Assembly (NCBI GenBank): GCA_029933125.1
Contig: JAOZOU010000007.1
Coordinates: 62,001 to 126,000 of the forward strand
Length of the DNA: 64,000 bases
Direction of reading: 5' to 3'
DNA from: a bacterium
Lineage (GTDB): Bacteria > Arandabacterota > Arandabacteria > Arandabacterales > Arandabacteraceae
Shown: positions 1 to 9,507 of the stretch, in pieces
How positions within the stretch are numbered: position 1 is the stretch's first letter
Layout of the letters: every line of letters begins with the position of its first letter
Made by a program: the position numbers and the translations under genes
The notes under the pieces: model-generated
What the model was told of the DNA's origin: nothing
Database searches by the model: none
The model's input: the letters and a program-made list of their open reading frames with translations, nothing else

Positions 1-844
1 GGTAACTGGAAGCGAGCTCGTCGGACTCATACCCCTTGGGGCCATGCTCGAAGCTGGGCGTTACTATCTTAAGAAGCAGGGTAAAACCACGGGTGTACCC
101 GAGCGTGAACTTGTGCACATTGCTGTTCTCTCTTTAGGCCTAAACGATCTCTACCCCTTTGAGCCTGAAAAGAAAATTATCGAATATAGGGTCGAGCGCC
201 AGGATAGTCTTGCATCTATGCGACTCAACGAATTCATTGATTTGCTTTCAACCGATGCTCCAGCGCCAGGCGGGGGTAGCGTTGCAGCCCTGAGTGGTGC
301 CATGGGTGGAGCCCTAGCCTCCATGGTCGCAGCTCTTACACACGGCAAGAAAGGCTATGAAGCCGTTTTTGACGACGCTGAGCGCCTCGGCGTTCAGGGG
401 CAGATGCTCAAGAAGGAATTTCTGGCTGATGTTGACAGAGATACCGATGCTTTCAATAAAGTGATGGATGCTCTCAGGCTGCCCAGGAAGACTGATGAGG
501 AAAAGAGGGAGCGGGAGCGGGCGATTGAGGAGGCAACCAAGCAGGCCACCCTTGTTCCACTTGGTGTTTTGAGACGTGCCTGGGAAGCAGCTCAGGTAGC
601 ACGGGAGATAGTTGAGAAGGGAAACAAGAATTCCGTGAGCGATGGTGGGGTTGCAGCTCTTATGGCGCGTTGCGCTGCCGAAGGTGCCTATCTAAATGTA
701 TGCATAAATCTGCCGGGCATATCAGATGAGAAATTCAAGACTGAAATCCTCAAAGAGGCTCAGGATATTCGTAAGAGAGTGGTAGAGCATACAGAGAAAA
801 CAGTGAGCATAGCAGAGGAAATAGCCAAGGGAACCCCAAGCTAG
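1..844 (+). CDS. ftcD: Formimidoyltransferase-cyclodeaminase, 3' part (start outside window)
   Basis: Open from the first codon of the window (frame of nt 2), so the 5' end is missing. The first residues, VTGSELVGLIPLGAM, and the later LGLNDLYPFEP belong to the C-terminal subdomain of glutamate formimidoyltransferase. A roughly 200-residue helical cyclodeaminase domain follows, opening with the glycine-rich APAPGGGSVAALSGAMG. In the known family the transferase moves the formimino group of N-formimino-L-glutamate to tetrahydrofolate, and the cyclodeaminase releases ammonia to give 5,10-methenyl-THF. This is the last step of one histidine degradation route, in the cytoplasm. Both domains lie in one reading frame, so the protein is the fused, bifunctional form. 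It converges on the ChaN-like gene with a 4-nt overlap of 3' ends. No other histidine-utilisation gene is visible here. Confidence 0.9.
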   Translation, partial: VTGSELVGLIPLGAMLEAGRYYLKKQGKTTGVPERELVHIAVLSLGLNDLYPFEPEKKIIEYRVERQDSLASMRLNEFIDLLSTDAPAPGGGSVAALSGAMGGALASMVAALTHGKKGYEAVFDDAERLGVQGQMLKKEFLADVDRDTDAFNKVMDALRLPRKTDEEKRERERAIEEATKQATLVPLGVLRRAWEAAQVAREIVEKGNKNSVSDGGVAALMARCAAEGAYLNVCINLPGISDEKFKTEILKEAQDIRKRVVEHTEKTVSIAEEIAKGTPS

Positions 845-2532
845 CCCTTATTGCCACCAGATGTGGTTTCGATTGGACAGAGTCTCTCCACAAGCGAAAG
901 ATAGGTGCCCAGGGATTCCTCAAGGTCTGAAAAATTCTTGAAGAAGAGATCTTTGATGAAACGCTTATTCATGTATCCAGCTATCAGGGCTTCGAACATC
1001 TCATTACCCAGCATATAACCTAGAGCATGGGTTAGACCGATGTGGAGGCGCAACGGGAGCTCGTACATCTCACCTCCGGTCCTCCACATTTTTCCAGTTT
1101 GAAGATATGTTTGCTCAAGCTGCTTGTGTCTTCGTGCGAAGTGACCAATGATCTTGAGATCCTCGATTTTCTCAGGTGGTTTGGTCGAATACTTTCTTCG
1201 GATGTGTGTAAAGTCCTCAAGTTTGGGGCTCTTGCGCTTGTGGTTTACAATCTTTGAGCCGAAGAATCCAAGCGCCTCACGCATCACGCGACAATAGAAA
1301 TCCTCAACACGGCTGAGGTTTTCACGCCTTGCCCCAGCACATGTCTTGTGTATGAAATGGGTTGCTTCCTCAGCAGCATGATTTATCGAGAGGTTTGCAA
1401 TGTATATGATATTCGCTTTCTCAATGAAGTAGGATTCATTGTTACCTATGTGCTCGGCTATTGTACGTATTTCACTCAGGGTGAGTTTATAGTTGTCTCG
1501 CAAGTCATCGAGAAAATCGAGATCAGCGGTAGAGTAAACTGTGAAATCATCCAGACCGGCGACATCGATGCCGAGAAATTCCGTTATTATCCTTACGAGG
1601 TCAAGAATCTGAGCATAGAGATCGCAATTGCCTGTCCATTCAGGCCCCCACGACTTTGGATATGGCGAGGCAAGCTCCCGAGTATTTTCGATCCAGTTTA
1701 GGAAGGATTGGAATTTGATGACGGGAGGGGTTGTGATAACGCAGAACTTGTTTTCATCAATGACGACTACGTCTGTTTCCTGCTCAAGTCCACGGCGTGC
1801 AAGCTCCCAATAGATGTTTTCATTGTTCTGATATATGATAAGGCTTCGGGCTTTGAGACCGTGTCTTGCGAGTTTCTCATCAACCTCCCTCGGCAGGTGT
1901 GAAGGTGCGACATGTAAGTCGCCATCGAAGACATAGACGAGTCTATCACGGTCGTTGATGTACTCGGATGCTATAACCTCAGCTGCTTGGCGATCTCTGC
2001 GCCTCAAGGCTCCACGCCCTCTGTTATCCTCTGAGTTCATACCAACCACCCGGATAGAATTGTCCTTTGCAAAGATGAAAAGGTCACGATAATTTTCCCA
2101 GGGAAACCCCCAAGTTTTATTGTAGTCGATGGCTTCAAGGAACTGTTGCTCAGAGATCTCGTCTCTCATAAAGCGATCAAGAATCTTCTGGTGCTCAATA
2201 TGAACGGTCTCGAGAGCAAGCGTTATCTTGGATCGCTTCTCTACGAGTGCTCGAAGAATCCTCAGGGGAATCCTCTGCGCTTGAGCCATTGTATGATAAT
2301 CGCCATTGTAGATTATCTCGGCCTTGCTAGCAGCCACGATAAGCTCATTCATTGTAGAGCATCTTAAGAAGTTGCTAAACTCAGCTTCATACTCGTGGTG
2401 ATATCTGAGAAGTTCCTTGCCTGGCTTCTTGAGGGATGCACGGATCTCGTCCTGAAGCTTCTCAACTATGCGCTTCTGGATTTCGATCAGCTGAAGACGG
2501 CATCGAGATCTTGTGGTCATGAAAATCCGCAC
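841..2532 (-). CDS. ChaN/Tiki-like (DUF399) domain protein with unknown C-terminal half
   Basis: 563 residues. Residues about 70-220 match the ChaN-like fold: GDYHTMAQAQR (77-87) in place of the usual GE.H, an ALET strand near 106, and GDLHVAPSHL (204-213) near the end of the domain. ChaN-family proteins bind haem or iron in bacteria and are distantly related to TIKI/TraB proteins. No signal peptide or lipobox is visible, so a cytoplasmic place is likelier than the lipoprotein form. Residues about 230-563 are not recognised; they are helical, charged and contain a histidine-rich stretch (INHAAEEATHFIHK). The frame starts with a GTG at 2532, and an ATG four codons in (2520) is an equally good start because neither has a strong ribosome site. 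Domain assignment is confident; the biological role is not. Confidence 0.75.
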   Translation of the reverse strand: MRIFMTTRSRCRLQLIEIQKRIVEKLQDEIRASLKKPGKELLRYHHEYEAEFSNFLRCSTMNELIVAASKAEIIYNGDYHTMAQAQRIPLRILRALVEKRSKITLALETVHIEHQKILDRFMRDEISEQQFLEAIDYNKTWGFPWENYRDLFIFAKDNSIRVVGMNSEDNRGRGALRRRDRQAAEVIASEYINDRDRLVYVFDGDLHVAPSHLPREVDEKLARHGLKARSLIIYQNNENIYWELARRGLEQETDVVVIDENKFCVITTPPVIKFQSFLNWIENTRELASPYPKSWGPEWTGNCDLYAQILDLVRIITEFLGIDVAGLDDFTVYSTADLDFLDDLRDNYKLTLSEIRTIAEHIGNNESYFIEKANIIYIANLSINHAAEEATHFIHKTCAGARRENLSRVEDFYCRVMREALGFFGSKIVNHKRKSPKLEDFTHIRRKYSTKPPEKIEDLKIIGHFARRHKQLEQTYLQTGKMWRTGGEMYELPLRLHIGLTHALGYMLGNEMFEALIAGYMNKRFIKDLFFKNFSDLEESLGTYLSLVERLCPIETTSGGNKG

Positions 2533-2766
2533 CCCGCATTGTTATCGGAAATCAGTCACGCAGCCTTTAAGAACTCAGTGTCCCAGAACGTGGTGATGTC
2601 GCTTGCTTTCGAGCGAAATGTTTTGTAAAATGTAGCGCTGAAGAGAAGGGGGAGCAGCCAGCAAGCCAAGGGTTCAAGAGCGGATTGACTCCAGCCTGAG
2701 ACACCCAGCAGTTACTTCTTGAGCCTCGCTTCTTGGCTTTGAGCAGATTCGTATGCGGGGATAGTT

Positions 2767-5700
2767 ATGGCGAGAGACTCGCGAGAACAGAAGGAAAATT
2801 CCCGGGAATTCGCCCGCTTCGTAGAGCGAATCGAAACTCTAGTGGAAGAGAAAAATTGGGAAGAGATCGGCCGTGAGCTTGAAGCTCACAGGCGCGCCTA
2901 TGCCGATTTCGCTGAATTTCACTACTTCTGGGGAAGATATCTTGCACATCTCGATGAGGGTGATCCCATCAAGCACTTTCTAAAGGCAATTGAAATTGAT
3001 CCGGGAGATTCACGCTTCTATGAGGCAGCTGCTAGAGTCTATCGGCAGAGAGACAAGACCGATGAGGCTATAGCTATTTTGCGGCGTGGGACTTCACAGG
3101 CAAGAGATGCTGCTCAGCTGTATCTTTTGCTTGAGGACTATGCGTTTGATAACGAAGATTATGACCTGCTCGAAGAAATCGTTAAGGAATTTAGGGAGCG
3201 ACATGGCGATAGCGGGCCGTTTCTGTATCGTACGGCGCAGTCCTATTACCGCGCTGGACTCATAGCCAGCTGCCTCGATACCCTTCGACAGTGCACCGAC
3301 ATTAACCATTTCGGTGAGTTCCACTATCATTATCTGGCATTGAGTTGCGAATATTACCAGTCGGCCTATGACCTCAGCCATCGCACTCTTGTCTTCTACC
3401 GAAAGCAGCTTCGGAGAACGCCTGAGGATCGCGATCTTCATATGCAATTACACGCGTTTGTAGTAGCTCAGCCTCAACTCGTGGCCGAAAAGGTTCGGCT
3501 GGCACTTTTCCACATCTCTGGCGGGTTTGCTCGAATATACGGACGGCTTCATGATACCCGGTATCTTATGAGCGACGAGGAGGCAAAGCGGATTTTCACG
3601 GAGTGGGAATCGCAGGAATTACCCGGTCTTGAGTTTGACTACGAGTTTTTCGGTGAGATCTATTTATACCTGGCTCGAAATGCTGACCGCTATCCTGGTA
3701 TTGAGTTCGATCTGATTGAGCGCATCAGACACATAAGCGCCAAGCTTAAGGAACTTGGGCAGACCACACCAGCAATGGTTTTTGATGGTTGGGTTGAATT
3801 TCTCGATGGCAACATAAATGAGGCGGATAAGATCTTTTCCCAAGTCTTGGAGAGACCTGATAACGAGGATATGTCGGGAAACCTCCGGGCGCTGCTCAGC
3901 GAGGGCAGGGCTTGTGTCGATGATCAATTAGAACTACGACTGCCTGGATCCGAAATTTCCGGCAAAGGAGAGAGCTTAGATGACAGCCGGCTACTGACCT
4001 ACGGCTCGAATGTCTACAAGACTGCCAAGAATGATCTGATTGTTGGTCTGGATCCGCTCGTCCGAAGAATGGTTGACATTATAGGTAAGGGTACGATCAA
4101 GAGCATTATTCTCACGGGTCCGTCAGGTGTTGGTAAGACTGCAGCTATCAAAGGCCTCGCCCGATTCCTCCAGAAGCGAGCCTGTCCAGGTCACCTAAGG
4201 GGGAGCAGGATCTTCCAGATATCGACAACCTCGCTTCTTTCAGGCGCAAAGTACATTGGTATGTGGCAGGATCGATTGAAGACTATCTGTGAGGCGGGCA
4301 GTTTCAAGCGGAAGGTGATTCTTTATTTTGAGGACATCGCCAATATCTTTGGCGCTGGCAAGACTGAGGGTAGTGAGGCTCGCTTCGCCGATTATCTCAT
4401 CCCTCGCATGGAACAGGGAGAGATAGTACTCATTGGTGAGATGGACACAGAGCAGGCTCAAACGATTCTCTGGGTTGAACCACGTTTCAGGCGGCTCGTA
4501 AACCTGATTCCTGTTGAAGAGCCTGAGCAAGATAAGGCATTCGATATTGTCAAAGCGGTTGCCGATCGTGACGGTGAGAGCAGGGGTGTGGTCTTTGAAC
4601 CCGAAAGCATACGAGAAGCGATTGACCTGACGACAGCATTCATGCCTTATAGAGCGCTTCCTGGGAAGGCAATTGATGTTATTCGGCAGGCGGCTGAGAT
4701 CTTCGGCGATGGAAAGCGAGGGCAACCTGTGCACATAACACAAGAAGAGATTGTGCTTACCTTCTGTGAGATAACCGGCATCCCGGATCTCATAGTTGAC
4801 AACAACCAGGTTGTAAACATCGACAGGATGAGACAATTCTTCACTGATCGCGTCCTTGGTCAGGATGAAGCAGTCACTGCCATGATGAATGCTGTGCTTG
4901 CGGTCAAGGCAAGGCTCTGCGATGATCGCAGACCCATCAGGAGCTTCCTTTTTGTTGGACCCACAGGTGTTGGCAAGACTGAATCGGCGAAGGTCCTGGC
5001 TGAGTTTCTCTTTGGAAGCCAGGATCGCTTGATCAGGGTTAATATGTCGGAGTACAACATGCCAGGGGATGTTGACAAGCTCCTGAGATCATCGCGGGGA
5101 GGGCGCATCCATGAAAGCCATCTTCTGAGCTCAATCAGGAAGAACCCTTTCAGTGTGGTGTTACTCGATGAGGTTGAGAAGGCCGATCGAAAGGTGCTAA
5201 ATCTTCTGCTTCAGCTGCTTGATGAAGGCCTGCTGCGTGATGATGCCGGCAAACCTGCGAATTTCCAGTCCTCGATTATCATTATGACATCGAACATCGG
5301 CGCTCGCAGATATACCGCACAGACAATAGGTTTCGGGAACCATCAGGAAGTAGATACTGTCCAGTCGGCTGTCCTTGATGATGTGAAGCGATTCTTCACT
5401 CCTGAGATCTTCAATCGATTTGACGAGGTCATCTGCTTTAAGCCACTGAGCAAGAAGGTCTTAAGCACTATCATCAATCGGGAGATCGGCAAGGTGCTTG
5501 AGAGGCGTGGTATCGTGAGCCGAGAGATCTCCGTGGACGTCGATCCGCTTGTCAAAGAGTACATCATCGAGACCGGCTACGACCCGAAGTATGGTGCCCG
5601 TCATCTGAGGCGAGCCGTGGAGAAAGCAGTTGCGATTCCGCTGGCTACCCTGATGAGCACGACCAATGTTGTGAGGGGAAGCCGTATCCGTATCAATCTT

Positions 5701-6852
5701 GTTGATGGTAAGCCCAGGGCGTGTGTGGTCGAACTTGAGATGCGTGAGCTGGTTGATGCCGAAACAGCTGCGGTGCGAGAGATCAAACTGTCGCGGCTTG
5801 AGATACCGGATCGTGGACTTCGTAAGATGTTAGCCTCAATGGAGAGTCGCATCTCCTCACTCAAGGACCATCTTGGACTTGAGGAGACACTTAAGCGGAG
5901 GGAAGAGCTCCAGCGGCAGATGGTAGGACCCACATTTTGGGACAATCCTTACAATGCAAACAGCGTGCTCAAGCAATTTGCAGAGGTCAACAGGAAGATT
6001 GAGCGAATACGTCGCTGGGAAAACGTCTATGAGAAGATCAAGTCTGCAGTGATGGGCTCTTCGGTGGCTGGCAAGGTGCCCACGCGTGTTAAGTCGCAGA
6101 TAATAGGACTCATGAAGGATCTTGAATCTGCTGAAATGGAGATCCTACTCGAAGGCAGGCATGACTTTGCCGATGCATTTCTCATTCTTGAGGCTCAAGG
6201 TGCAAGCCGAGAGGACATTTCCTGGCTGGTCGATATGACGGGTGTATATCTAAACTGGGCGAAGCGTCGTGGCTATCATGCCAGATTTGTAGGCGAAGTA
6301 CCCCTGACCGATACAGGTGGCTACCGGGTTATTCTTCATATCGGTGGGCTCAATACCTATGGGCTGCTGAGGAATGAGGAGGGGATACATCGTAAGCAGG
6401 TAGCAAGGCAGGTTGGAAAGCGAACCCAATTCAAGCGATATGATTGCAAAGTAACGGTGCTTGCAGATGTCCATTCTGCAGAGGAGATGGGAATAACAAT
6501 CCAGCGACATATTCGCAACATCAAGCCACCTCGTAGAGGGCACAAGATGCGGGTGCTTTCAAAGCGGGTCTCTGTAAGTCTTCCTGATAAGAGTGTGGTA
6601 CTTGAGTTCTTCAGTGATAAGACCGTTGAGATTGACAGGAAACTCGCCGATGATCTTTTCCTTGCTTATCTCAGCCATGTCAGAAGCGAGCGTCCGGCAC
6701 CTCGCCACGCTATTTGGGGCTCGCTTGTACGAATGCTCGAGGTGGGAAAATCTGGACGAATTATCGACTATGCATCCAACACTGTAATGCGAAATGTAAA
6801 GGATTATCTTGGCGGTAAGATTGATTCCTTGCTGCTTGAGCGACTCACCTAA
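2767..6852 (+). CDS. TPR - tandem AAA+ (ClpB/ClpA-like) - RF2-like fusion lacking GGQ
   Basis: 1361 residues in one uninterrupted frame. Residues about 20-400 are TPR-like helical repeats. A first AAA+ module has Walker A GPSGVGKT (451-458) and a Walker B-like ILYFED (518-523) whose acidic pair is reversed. A second, ClpB D2-like module has GPTGVGKT (731-738), VVLLDEVEKAD (DE at 801-802) and a C-terminal small domain with YDPKYGARHLRRAVEK. From about residue 1005 the protein is clearly like release factor 2: a helical region with FWDNP (1057-1061), the beta-domain segment NTYGLLRNEEGIHR (GIHR 1206-1209), and a C-terminus like the RF tail (RIIDYASNTV, then GGKIDSLLLERL). The SPF and GGQ motifs are both missing, so peptide release is not expected. 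Start ATG is preceded by GGGGA. The fusion suggests an unfoldase that docks on ribosomes; that is inference. Confidence 0.85.
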   Translation: MARDSREQKENSREFARFVERIETLVEEKNWEEIGRELEAHRRAYADFAEFHYFWGRYLAHLDEGDPIKHFLKAIEIDPGDSRFYEAAARVYRQRDKTDEAIAILRRGTSQARDAAQLYLLLEDYAFDNEDYDLLEEIVKEFRERHGDSGPFLYRTAQSYYRAGLIASCLDTLRQCTDINHFGEFHYHYLALSCEYYQSAYDLSHRTLVFYRKQLRRTPEDRDLHMQLHAFVVAQPQLVAEKVRLALFHISGGFARIYGRLHDTRYLMSDEEAKRIFTEWESQELPGLEFDYEFFGEIYLYLARNADRYPGIEFDLIERIRHISAKLKELGQTTPAMVFDGWVEFLDGNINEADKIFSQVLERPDNEDMSGNLRALLSEGRACVDDQLELRLPGSEISGKGESLDDSRLLTYGSNVYKTAKNDLIVGLDPLVRRMVDIIGKGTIKSIILTGPSGVGKTAAIKGLARFLQKRACPGHLRGSRIFQISTTSLLSGAKYIGMWQDRLKTICEAGSFKRKVILYFEDIANIFGAGKTEGSEARFADYLIPRMEQGEIVLIGEMDTEQAQTILWVEPRFRRLVNLIPVEEPEQDKAFDIVKAVADRDGESRGVVFEPESIREAIDLTTAFMPYRALPGKAIDVIRQAAEIFGDGKRGQPVHITQEEIVLTFCEITGIPDLIVDNNQVVNIDRMRQFFTDRVLGQDEAVTAMMNAVLAVKARLCDDRRPIRSFLFVGPTGVGKTESAKVLAEFLFGSQDRLIRVNMSEYNMPGDVDKLLRSSRGGRIHESHLLSSIRKNPFSVVLLDEVEKADRKVLNLLLQLLDEGLLRDDAGKPANFQSSIIIMTSNIGARRYTAQTIGFGNHQEVDTVQSAVLDDVKRFFTPEIFNRFDEVICFKPLSKKVLSTIINREIGKVLERRGIVSREISVDVDPLVKEYIIETGYDPKYGARHLRRAVEKAVAIPLATLMSTTNVVRGSRIRINLVDGKPRACVVELEMRELVDAETAAVREIKLSRLEIPDRGLRKMLASMESRISSLKDHLGLEETLKRREELQRQMVGPTFWDNPYNANSVLKQFAEVNRKIERIRRWENVYEKIKSAVMGSSVAGKVPTRVKSQIIGLMKDLESAEMEILLEGRHDFADAFLILEAQGASREDISWLVDMTGVYLNWAKRRGYHARFVGEVPLTDTGGYRVILHIGGLNTYGLLRNEEGIHRKQVARQVGKRTQFKRYDCKVTVLADVHSAEEMGITIQRHIRNIKPPRRGHKMRVLSKRVSVSLPDKSVVLEFFSDKTVEIDRKLADDLFLAYLSHVRSERPAPRHAIWGSLVRMLEVGKSGRIIDYASNTVMRNVKDYLGGKIDSLLLERLT

Positions 6853-6888
6853 AGGTGAGATAGCTTGACCGCACTGTGAGCTCACCTT
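6844..6888 (+). terminator. Three-arm inverted repeat at the end of the AAA-RF2 gene
   Basis: CTCACCT (6844-6850), AGGTGAG (6853-6859) and CTCACCT (6881-6887) can form two mutually exclusive hairpins, one of them overlapping the stop codon. There is no clear T-run, so this is a weak terminator or an attenuator-like switch into the next gene, which starts 15 nt after the last arm. Confidence 0.4.
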
Positions 6889-6902
6889 AGACTTCAAAGT
6901 AG

Positions 6903-8141
6903 ATGCCACTGAGGAGGCTTTGGCTTTTGGAGTGGTCCCGATCACAAGGCAGATTTTCCCGCCTCGATTCAGCAGGACTGATGATCATCTTCGTGATGTT
7001 TGTTGCTGTGATTGCTCTGCCCGGTGCCATTGGGGTGCCTCCCCCGTTATCGTGCGAGGAAGCTGCAGAGTCCGAATGGCAGACCCATCCTTTTGACACC
7101 ACAAGACTTGCCTGTGATACACTTTTTCTTCACTGGTACAGCAATGGGCGAAGTGACAGCGGCTTCGATCTGGTTCGTGTGGATCAAGCCGGTGACACAA
7201 TGGCGCTTTACCTTCGCTGGATTATTGGACCCAATCCCCACATACGTGTGCTTGGACCTATGGGGGGAATAAACAGGGGTAGGCGCACCAAGATCTGGCA
7301 CCTCCACCGAATAGAAATTCAGGGTCCTGGTGAGATATTTGATGATGCTGAAGATTTTTGTACACAGGGTGGCAATGGCTGGATTGAAAATATCAAACTT
7401 GAGAAAACTGTTGATAAGCATCGCATAGAATTTCATCAGAAGTGGCGCTTCATAAAGCATGTGGGAAGAAGGGTGGACACGCTTTATGTTGACCGAAGGG
7501 TAACGGCTTCGTGTTCAGTACCGTATTTCTTAGTTCATTATGACTTTACCTGGGGTAACAGTGAAGCAGGCATGGTCAGATTCCTCTGGTACTTTCAACG
7601 CCAGACACGCTTCGGTAGACGCCGTAGTATCCATGAGGTGGGCTATGCACCAGGGATTGGCATAGTTTCGCACCGCACAGTGCTTGATGCAAGCAAGCTT
7701 GGCTACTGCGCTCTTATGGCAAGAATTGGGAATCCCTTTGCCCGTTGCGATACGCTTCGAGATGGCAGGAAATCTTTCATGTCGCAGGCTCTCAGGGAGC
7801 ATTTTGGCGATGGTCCACCATCCTTCCCATCGGGCTTCATTTGCTTTAATCCCAGGAGCGACATTGTTCCACTGGAATTTGCCTGGATTGATACGCCTTC
7901 AACTTATGTAGCCTCCTTTCATTTCGACAGCGCTTCAATTCATGTTGATACAACCAACGTACTTGACTATAAGGAGCGCTACTTTGTTGGAAGAACTGAC
8001 ATCATAGTTTTCAGGCCTGCTGAGACAAAGAGTTTTGAATATGCTGTGGGCCGTGCCCTTTTTGAAGACGATAGCCTCCCGCCCATTATTCCAGAGATAG
8101 AGTGGTCTGACTCCCAGGTAGAAGATCCCGCCGAGCGATAG
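6903..8141 (+). CDS. Exported protein of unknown function
   Basis: 412 residues with no family I recognise. A hydrophobic segment (LMIIFVMFVAVIALPGAIG, residues 26-44) after a basic stretch looks like a signal sequence or N-terminal anchor. An internal ATG at 6981 directly before it is a possible true start. The rest is rich in aromatic residues and alternating strands (for example FLVHYDFTWGN), consistent with a periplasmic or surface beta-rich domain. Its start is 50 nt after the AAA-RF2 fusion and its end is 64-94 nt before the GT39 gene on the same strand, so the three may be one transcript. No catalytic motif is visible. Confidence 0.6.
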   Translation: MPLRRLWLLEWSRSQGRFSRLDSAGLMIIFVMFVAVIALPGAIGVPPPLSCEEAAESEWQTHPFDTTRLACDTLFLHWYSNGRSDSGFDLVRVDQAGDTMALYLRWIIGPNPHIRVLGPMGGINRGRRTKIWHLHRIEIQGPGEIFDDAEDFCTQGGNGWIENIKLEKTVDKHRIEFHQKWRFIKHVGRRVDTLYVDRRVTASCSVPYFLVHYDFTWGNSEAGMVRFLWYFQRQTRFGRRRSIHEVGYAPGIGIVSHRTVLDASKLGYCALMARIGNPFARCDTLRDGRKSFMSQALREHFGDGPPSFPSGFICFNPRSDIVPLEFAWIDTPSTYVASFHFDSASIHVDTTNVLDYKERYFVGRTDIIVFRPAETKSFEYAVGRALFEDDSLPPIIPEIEWSDSQVEDPAER

Positions 8142-8235
8142 GTTGCCCGTAATCTTCGACTGAAGTCTTCCAACTGGGAAGTTGACCAGCTAAGGATTTG
8201 GAATTATGGTAGGAAATGGTTTTTCGGGAGATTCT

Positions 8236-9465
8236 ATGCAGCAAACAGGCGAAAGGGTCAGGCGAGCATCGAACATCAGGATCGTAGTAATCGCTCTTAC
8301 CGCAATACTCATTTCGCTTGTTTCAAGTCACTACAACCGTCCTCAGGTACTTAAGTTTGATGAACAGTATTATTTTGAAGTCGCTAAAAGTATTGCTTCA
8401 GGGCACTATGAAGATGGTTACATTGTGCGCCCACCTCTTTATCCCCTTTTTCTTGGCTTCATTTTTAGATTCCTGGGGTCCCGTCTTAGTATGATCCTCT
8501 TCATCCAGAGTCTCCTGCGGGGTCTGCTTGTTGCTCAAGTCGCATGGTTGGGGAGAAAATACTTTTCTTTCTCGACAGGGTTTGGCGCAGCCATAATTGT
8601 GACGATCTATCCTCTTCTCATTTGGATCTATACGCGCCTCTTGAATGAAGCACTCTACTTGCCCATCTTCCTTGGCTCTATCTGGGCTGTCGAGAGAGCA
8701 TACAGGCGGGAAAGCAAAGGGGATAGCTTCTGGGCTGGCATCATATGCGGAATAGCCTCGTTAGTTCGTGTTACCTCCTTTTTTCTTACCTTCATACTTG
8801 CCCTATGGATAGCAGCTCAGCGTGATGGGCGGCGTTTCTCGAGGGATAGTGTTAGCAAAGCCTTGATGCTGGTTGCTGGTCTTTTGGTCGTCATATCGCC
8901 GTGGATGGTTCGCAATGCGGTTGTCCACAAGACGTTGATGCCCTTGGGAAATGAGGCAGCCTTCAACCTTTATTTCACAGTGGCTGGCCTTTCGGTTGAT
9001 GAGGCACGCTCCGAGTGGGATACCTGGGGAGGGCAAGCAGAGCGTCAAAGCGAAGCCATGACACGCTGGTGGCGTTATGTCAGAAAGCACCCCGCACATC
9101 ATCTCAAGCGACTCGTCAAGAATCTGCCCCGAGTCTTCAGGCTCAGATCTCAGGGATTTGCAACGGGGCTTGCAGTTATCTATTCAGGTATGGAGTGCCG
9201 TCGCAACATGACCCTCAATGCCATCCTTGAGGTGGTGATTCCGATAACCTTCCTGCTTGTTATGGTTGGTGGTCTCCTGGGTTTGATTTTTCTAAAGACA
9301 CCACCTCACATAAGGTCCTTATGCCTTATTGTATGTCTCTATTTTATCCTCTTACATCCAGCGACAGTTATGAAGGCACGCTACTTTCTGCCAATTGTTC
9401 CCCTGCTTGCGATTTTCTCAGCGAGGTTGATTGAGGTTCTTGTGAATAGACTGAGAAATCTTTGA
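8236..9465 (+). CDS. GT39/ArnT-like multi-pass membrane glycosyltransferase
   Basis: About 409 residues with some ten membrane helices. The first luminal loop has the acidic FDEQYYFEVAKSIASG followed by RPPLYPLFLG, the signature region of ArnT/PMT-type (GT39/GT83) enzymes, where the Asp is catalytic. These proteins move sugars from polyprenyl-phosphate donors to lipids or proteins on the periplasmic face. A later RVTSFFLTF and NPxWMVRN-like segment (SPWMVRNAVVHK) also fit. The chosen ATG (8236) has GGGAG five bases upstream; an ATG at 8206 is in frame. The acceptor cannot be told from the sequence. Confidence 0.8.
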   Translation: MQQTGERVRRASNIRIVVIALTAILISLVSSHYNRPQVLKFDEQYYFEVAKSIASGHYEDGYIVRPPLYPLFLGFIFRFLGSRLSMILFIQSLLRGLLVAQVAWLGRKYFSFSTGFGAAIIVTIYPLLIWIYTRLLNEALYLPIFLGSIWAVERAYRRESKGDSFWAGIICGIASLVRVTSFFLTFILALWIAAQRDGRRFSRDSVSKALMLVAGLLVVISPWMVRNAVVHKTLMPLGNEAAFNLYFTVAGLSVDEARSEWDTWGGQAERQSEAMTRWWRYVRKHPAHHLKRLVKNLPRVFRLRSQGFATGLAVIYSGMECRRNMTLNAILEVVIPITFLLVMVGGLLGLIFLKTPPHIRSLCLIVCLYFILLHPATVMKARYFLPIVPLLAIFSARLIEVLVNRLRNL

Positions 9466-9507
9466 GCCGAAGCCTGGCATCTTCGTTGGATATTGCCATT
9501 CTGTGAG

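Noticed and set aside
2641-2766. tRNA-like GGTTCAAGAG before the AAA-RF2 gene
   Set aside because: No acceptor, D or anticodon arms fit around it. I found no tRNA or rRNA in the window.
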